Made by a program: the position numbers and the translations under genes
NCBI RefSeq assembly: GCF_963676685.1
Contig: NC_092350.1
Location: 71,426,502-71,490,501, forward strand
DNA: 64,000 nt
Reading direction: 5' to 3'
DNA from: Mytilus edulis
Taxonomy: Eukaryota; Mollusca; Bivalvia; Mytilida; Mytilidae
Shown here: in pieces, positions 60,201 to 64,000 of the stretch
Position numbering within the stretch: the first letter of the stretch is position 1
Layout of the letters: the number at the start of each line of letters is the position of its first letter
Notes under the pieces: generated by a model
Database searches by the model: none
What the model was told of the DNA's origin: nothing
Seen by the model: only the letters and a program-made list of their open reading frames with translations

Positions 60201-63200
60201 CAAAAACTCTGTATAGTCGGGTTAGTAATTTTTTCACCACTTGTAAGTAATTCTTTGGGAATGGTACTCCTATAAAAGAAATTATATTAAAACAAATTAT
60301 TTCTCGTTATATGGAAATTTGTTGATTGCAAATCTTAGATAGTCTTTTATTTATTCACAACATTTTACAAAATGTTTAAGACTCACTAATAAAACATAGG
60401 ATTTTACATGGAAAATATTTCCCTAATTATTATTTAATTCTGCAACCAACTGGTATTTTGTGGTAAACAAGGGACATACTCAACAACTTTCACAGTGAAT
60501 ACATTTTCATCATTTGTTAGCGGCTCCATCAGAACAGTAATTTTGTGGTGAACAAGGGACATAACTGTGCATCTTCCATAGTAAATAAATTTTCATCATT
60601 AGTTTGAGGCTCTTTTGGAACAGCAATTTTGTGGCAAACAATGGACATAACATAACAAATTTAAGAGGGAGAATATTCATAAATATTAGACTGCATGTGC
60701 ACCCTAATAATGGTATTTTTGTAGTAAACAAACTAGCTGCCAGTAACTGTCAGTGCTCTCAGATCTGTACTTAAGTGTCTTTTTGTTGTTAGGATATACA
60801 AGTACCCGGCCACGTCCACTCTGTTTTTGTTAGATGCATTTCTTTTTGTATCCATCTGATGAGTTAAGCCTTTTTCAACTGATTTTTTATAGTTCGTTCT
60901 TATGTTGTACTTTTACAATACTGTCCAAGGAAAGAGGGAGTGTTGGGATCTAGCTAACATGTTTAACCCAGCTCCATTCTGTATGTATGTGCCAGTCCCA
61001 AATCAGGAGCCTGTAATTCAGTGGTTGTCCTTTGTTGATGTGTTACATATTTGTTTTTCGTTCATTTTTTTGTACATAAATTAGGCCGTTAGTTTTCTTG
61101 TTTGAATTGTTTTACATTTGTCATTTCAGGGCCTTTTATAGCTGACTATGCGGTATGGGCTATGCTCATTGATGAAGGCCATACGGTGACTCAAAGTTGT
61201 TAATTTCTGTGTCATTTGGTCTCTTGTGGAGAGTTGTCTCATTGGCAATCATACCACATCTTCTTTTTTTATAAACAAGGGACATACACAACAACTTTCA
61301 GAGTGAATACATTTTCATCATTTGTTTGCAGCTCCATCAGATGATCAGAACAGTAATTTTGTGGTAAATAAGGGACATAACTCTGCAAATTCCATAGTAA
61401 AATAAATTTTCATCATTTGTTAGCAGCTCCATTAGAACAGTTATCTTGTGGTAAACAAGCGACATAACTGTGCATCTTCCATATAGTGAATAAAGTTTAA
61501 GGCTTTATTGGAACAGCAATTTTGTGGTAACTAATGAACATATCATAACCTCTTTAACAGGGGAAATATTTCCATCATAAATATTAAACTCCATGTGCAC
61601 CCTAGTTAAGGTATTTTTGTAGTAAACAAACAAGGGACAGAACTCCACAACTTTCACATTTAATTTGTTTTAATCAGGAGTTTTATCATGTGTTTGCTCC
61701 ACCTAAGCAATAGTTTGCAGTTAACAAAGGATAAAACTCAACAAACTTTTAATGGGGAAAATATTTCTATCATTAATCTTTAGACTCCACCCAATATGTA
61801 TTTTTGTAGTAAAAAAGGGACATAACTCGGAATCTTTCACAGTAAATATATTTTCATCATGAGTTTGAGGGCTCATCTCAATCCTCAATCTTAAGACTCC
61901 ATCCAATTGATAAGTTTGTGGTAAGCAAGGGTTATAACTCACCAACTTTTACTGGGAATATATTTTCAGCATTAGTTTGATGCTCCATTGGAACGTTATT
62001 TCAACAATTTACAAAGGGACATAACTCACCAACTTTTACTGGGAATATATTTTCAGCATTAGTTTGATGCTCCATTGGAACGTTATTTCAACAATTTACA
62101 AAGGGACATAACTCACCAACTTTTACTGGGAATATATTTTCAGCATTAGTTTGATGCTCCATTGGAACGTTATTACAACAATTTACAAGGGACATAACTC
62201 ACCAACTTTTACTGGGAATATATTTTCATCATTAATCTGGGATTCAACCCAATCCATTAATAATGATATATATTTGGGAGCTGGTAATGCTGTTGGTTTT
62301 TTGTATTTCACACTGTCTGCGTCACACCACTGATATTCATATCTGAAATGAAATAAATTAGAAAATTTATTAAAATATGAATTCTGTTTAAATCCATGAT
62401 AATGTTCAAAACAGTTTGATGTATATGTCAAGCTGAGTTTGTCTTTGTATAGTATATTCAGAAATTATTGTGAAGATCTGTTATTGCAATATTTGAAGAA
62501 CAGACAAAAATGCTAGATTAATTATTGCGATTCCATGAAAAGCTGGATAACAATTTTTGTATCACTATCAGATATCAGCTTGTGAGTTCTTATTATTGAG
62601 ATATTCACCCAGCTGCATAATTTGTATTCATAAAAAACTCCTCACAATAGTTCTAAATTTACATGTTACAATATATATAAACATTTTGTTTTGAGTTGCT
62701 CATGATAAACAGTAGCTGCGGAACTAAAGGTCTATTGATGCATATGATGATATTTCTTACAATCTGCCAATGGACATAAAATAATTATGAGGAACCATGG
62801 CTGTTATAGTCATTATAATATTTGTGGTCAGCAATTTCCCTTAATTTGTAAATACTTTTGACAAGCTCCTGCCACAGTCAACTCATTGACTCCATTTTCC
62901 TTTATTTACTGTTTAAGTTAATTAGACCAGGAGGGAAAGCTTTCATACTTTTTTAATATTTTTTTATTTAGACAGTGTTTGTATACGTTATAAATACATA
63001 CATGATATATGCTCTACAAAGTTGACAATTCAAAAATTAGATTTCAATTAATTTAATTATATTTGAAGACTTATACATCTCAAACAGGTTGAAAAAACAG
63101 TAATTTTTATTATTTTTTGGCAGTAGAGATTACAACTCACCTAGGACCACCAGACATGCATTTTTGGCATCAAGGGAGATAATTCACCTAGGACCACCAG

Positions 63201-63798
63201 ACATGCATTTTTGGCATCAAGGGAGATAACTCACCTAGGACCACCAGACATACATTTTTTGCATCAAGGGAGATAATTCACCGAGGACCACCAGACATGC
63301 ATTTTTGGCATCAAGGGAGATAACTCACCTAGGACCACCAGACATACATTTTTTGGCATCAAGGGAGATAATTCACCTAGGACCACCAGACGCATTTTTG
63401 GCATCAAGGGAGATAACTCACCTAGGACCACCAGACATACATTTTTGGCATCAAGGGAGATAATTCACCTAGGACCACCAGCCATACATTTTTGGCATCA
63501 AGGGAGATAACTCACCTAGGACCACCAGACATACATTTTTGGCATCAAGGGAGATAATTCACCTAGGACCACCAGACATGCATTTTTGGCATCAAGGGAG
63601 ATAACTCACCTAGGACTACCAGACATGCATTTTTTGGCATCAAGGGAGATAATTCACCTAGGACCACCAGACATGCATTTTTGGCATCAAGGGAGATAAC
63701 TCACCTAGGACCACCAGACATTGTGGTACATGTTTCTTCAGTGCAGTATTCACATATAGTACCATATAACAGGTTGATTCTGTTGAAAAAATCTACAA
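57214..63798 (-). CDS. MOB3: MOB kinase activator, MOB3 type (five exons, N-terminus outside window)
   Basis: MOB proteins are small zinc-binding adaptors of the Hippo/NDR kinase network. MOB3 members are the divergent class that regulates MST-type kinases rather than activating LATS/NDR directly. I assembled five exons: 63705-63798, 62203-62342, 60154-60269, 59013-59099 and 57214-57243 (467 bp, 155 residues and stop). All introns are GT-AG and every junction keeps phase. Zinc ligands are visible: Cys-x4-Cys in EYCTEETC (exon A) and His-x4-His in HVYIHH (exon C). [32 protein letters not shown] and the C-terminal RICH-stop fit MOB3 better than MOB1 or MOB4. The family is about 216 residues, so about 60 N-terminal residues lie to the right of the window. 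Confidence 0.95.
57244..59012. other. MOB3 intron D-E
   Basis: Mostly unremarkable AT-rich sequence. The minus-strand stretch 57737-57919 (...[18 protein letters not shown]...) looks somewhat more protein-like than its surroundings, but I recognise no family. A diverged dispersed repeat lies at 58680-58830. Confidence 0.5.
58680..58830 (+). repeat. Dispersed repeat tail, diverged
   Basis: GCTCATTGTTGAATGCCATA, TGGTGACCTGTAA, then CTCATTGGCAATCATTCATA. It is a decayed member of the family at 60732-61271. Confidence 0.7.
59013..59099 (-). CDS. MOB3: MOB3 exon D
   Basis: 87 nt, 29 codons, phase 0 at both ends. It reads [14 protein letters not shown] and VDKKELEPL. Acceptor TTTTGTAG (AG at 59101-59100), donor GTAAGTAG from 59012. 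Confidence 0.94.
59796..60055 (-). mobile_element. tRNA-derived SINE with perfect 10-bp target duplication
   Basis: The minus-strand head reads GGCCTCGGTGGCCTAGTGGT (A-box-like), followed by CTCCGGCCACTCTGGCTTCC and an end in AAAAACACAAAAAATC, a widespread molluscan SINE type. It is flanked by ATGGATCTAT at 59786-59795 and 60056-60065, a perfect target-site duplication. It lies in the MOB3 C-D intron. Confidence 0.9.
60154..60269 (-). CDS. MOB3: MOB3 exon C
   Basis: 116 nt. Acceptor TTTTATAG (AG at 60271-60270), donor GTAAGTAT from 60153. It reads [18 protein letters not shown], then [17 protein letters not shown], and carries the two zinc-binding histidines. The first two bases complete the glycine codon begun in exon B. 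Confidence 0.95.
60450..62235 (-). repeat. Minisatellite of 86-87-bp units derived from MOB3 exon B end plus donor
   Basis: Units anchored on GGGACATAACTCACC start at 61929, 62016, 62103 and 62189 (spacings 87, 87, 86). Diverged units extend left to about 60450, interrupted by the insertion at 60732-61271. On the minus strand each unit carries 31 nt matching the exon B end (AATG-TGAAAATATATTCCC, AGTAAAAGTTG), then donor GTGAGTTATGTCCC, then about 55 nt of intron. The unit next to the exon differs from the true exon by one base in those 31. Identity falls with distance from the exon. Confidence 0.9.
60732..61271 (+). mobile_element. Retroelement-like insertion inside the minisatellite, 7-bp target duplication
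   Basis: The 540-bp insert runs from CTAGCTGCCAGTAACTG to CATACCACATCTTC and a T-run, and is the longest member of the family at 34048-34420. It is flanked by TAAACAA at 60725-60731 and 61272-61278. Neighbouring units read GTAAACAAGGGACATA without interruption, so the ancestral site is clear. Confidence 0.9.
62203..62342 (-). CDS. MOB3: MOB3 exon B
   Basis: 140 nt. Acceptor TTTCATTTCAG (AG at 62344-62343), donor GTGAGTTATG from 62202. It reads [28 protein letters not shown] and [13 protein letters not shown]. The single first base completes AG-A (Arg) from exon A. Its last 31 nt and donor are the template of the adjoining minisatellite. Confidence 0.95.
62343..63130. other. MOB3 intron A-B, non-repetitive part
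   Basis: AT-rich intron sequence with no further feature recognised. The rest of the intron is the 47-bp minisatellite. Confidence 0.6.
63131..63720 (-). repeat. Minisatellite of 47-bp units derived from MOB3 exon A end plus donor
   Basis: About 12.5 units. On the minus strand a unit is 17 nt equal to the exon A end (ATGTCTGGTGGTCCTAG) plus 30 nt of intron starting GTGAGTTATCTCCCTTGATG. Units strictly alternate between GTGAGTT and GTGAATT at the donor position over 13 junctions, giving a 94-bp higher-order unit. The rightmost junction (63705/63704) is the true exon end. Confidence 0.95.
63705..63798 (-). CDS. MOB3: MOB3 exon A (first exon inside the window)
   Basis: 94 nt. Acceptor TATTTTACAG (AG at 63800-63799), donor GTGAGTTATC from 63704. 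It reads [18 protein letters not shown], then TEETC and MSGGP, and carries the two zinc-binding cysteines. The first two bases (TT) complete a codon from the upstream exon, which is outside the window. Confidence 0.95.
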
Positions 63799-64000
63799 CT
63801 GTAAAATAGGAGAAGGGATTATTATCCAGCTATATGTTAAATACATGTACATTATTCTGATAAGGTATCAATTAATGACTAATGTTATATCTCTATCGCC
63901 TTAAGTAATATAACCAAAATTAAAGGCTATACTTTTACAAATAAAAATACAATGTAGTAAACTGCTGACATGACAAATTTTTATTCAAATATCCCTTTAA
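63799..64000. other. MOB3 upstream intron, partial
   Basis: AT-rich. No further MOB3 exon was found before the window edge. Confidence 0.6.

Noticed and set aside
62183-62431. A single 82-codon gene on the minus strand
   Set aside because: Only 62203-62342 is coding. The flanks are the intron acceptor and the repeat-bearing donor side of a MOB3 exon.
63131-63720. A CRISPR-like array
   Set aside because: The regular 47-bp units have no unique spacers, lie in a eukaryotic intron and derive from the exon end.

Overview
This is eukaryotic, AT-rich nuclear DNA from a bivalve mollusc, very probably a mussel (Mytilus or a close relative). Several dispersed repeats match families I remember as abundant in mussel genomes, the genes are interrupted by introns, and nothing bacterial or viral is visible. 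The species call is inference. All cellular genes found lie on the minus strand.

Positions 1 to about 43,500 hold a tandem array of five Toll-like receptor (TLR) copies. Three are intact (14290-16859, 31397-33954, 40340-42903). Two are pseudogenes (1687-4271, 23633-26204) and sit in a segmental duplication (block A 1-5782, block B 20673-27722). The intact proteins have a signal peptide, leucine-rich repeats, one LRRCT cysteine cluster, a membrane helix and a TIR domain. All five copies share a 3' splice acceptor of the same phase just before the signal peptide. In four of them a matching upstream micro-exon supplies only the start codon plus one base (ATG-T, then a GT[A/G]AGT donor). The pseudogene at 1687-4271 has no such exon in the window; a dispersed repeat lies near where it should be.

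Positions 43,500 to about 52,000 are a transposon graveyard. It contains a dead Tc1-like element, a reverse-transcriptase pseudogene split by a nest of inserted elements, and an element with about three 502-bp tandem units.

Positions 57,214 to 63,798 carry the last five coding exons of a MOB3-type MOB kinase activator gene, assembled here from splice sites and protein similarity. All four junctions keep phase. The first exon or exons lie beyond the right edge. Two of its introns are filled by minisatellites whose units are copies of the preceding exon end plus its 5' splice donor: 47-bp units after exon A and 86-87-bp units after exon B. This is the most unusual signal in the window. Positions 51,836-57,213 show no gene and may partly be the MOB3 3' UTR.

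The TLRs are innate immune receptors that signal through TIR-adaptor contacts. MOB3 belongs to a family of cofactors and regulators of Hippo/NDR-type kinases. Their adjacency and common orientation do not by themselves imply a shared function.
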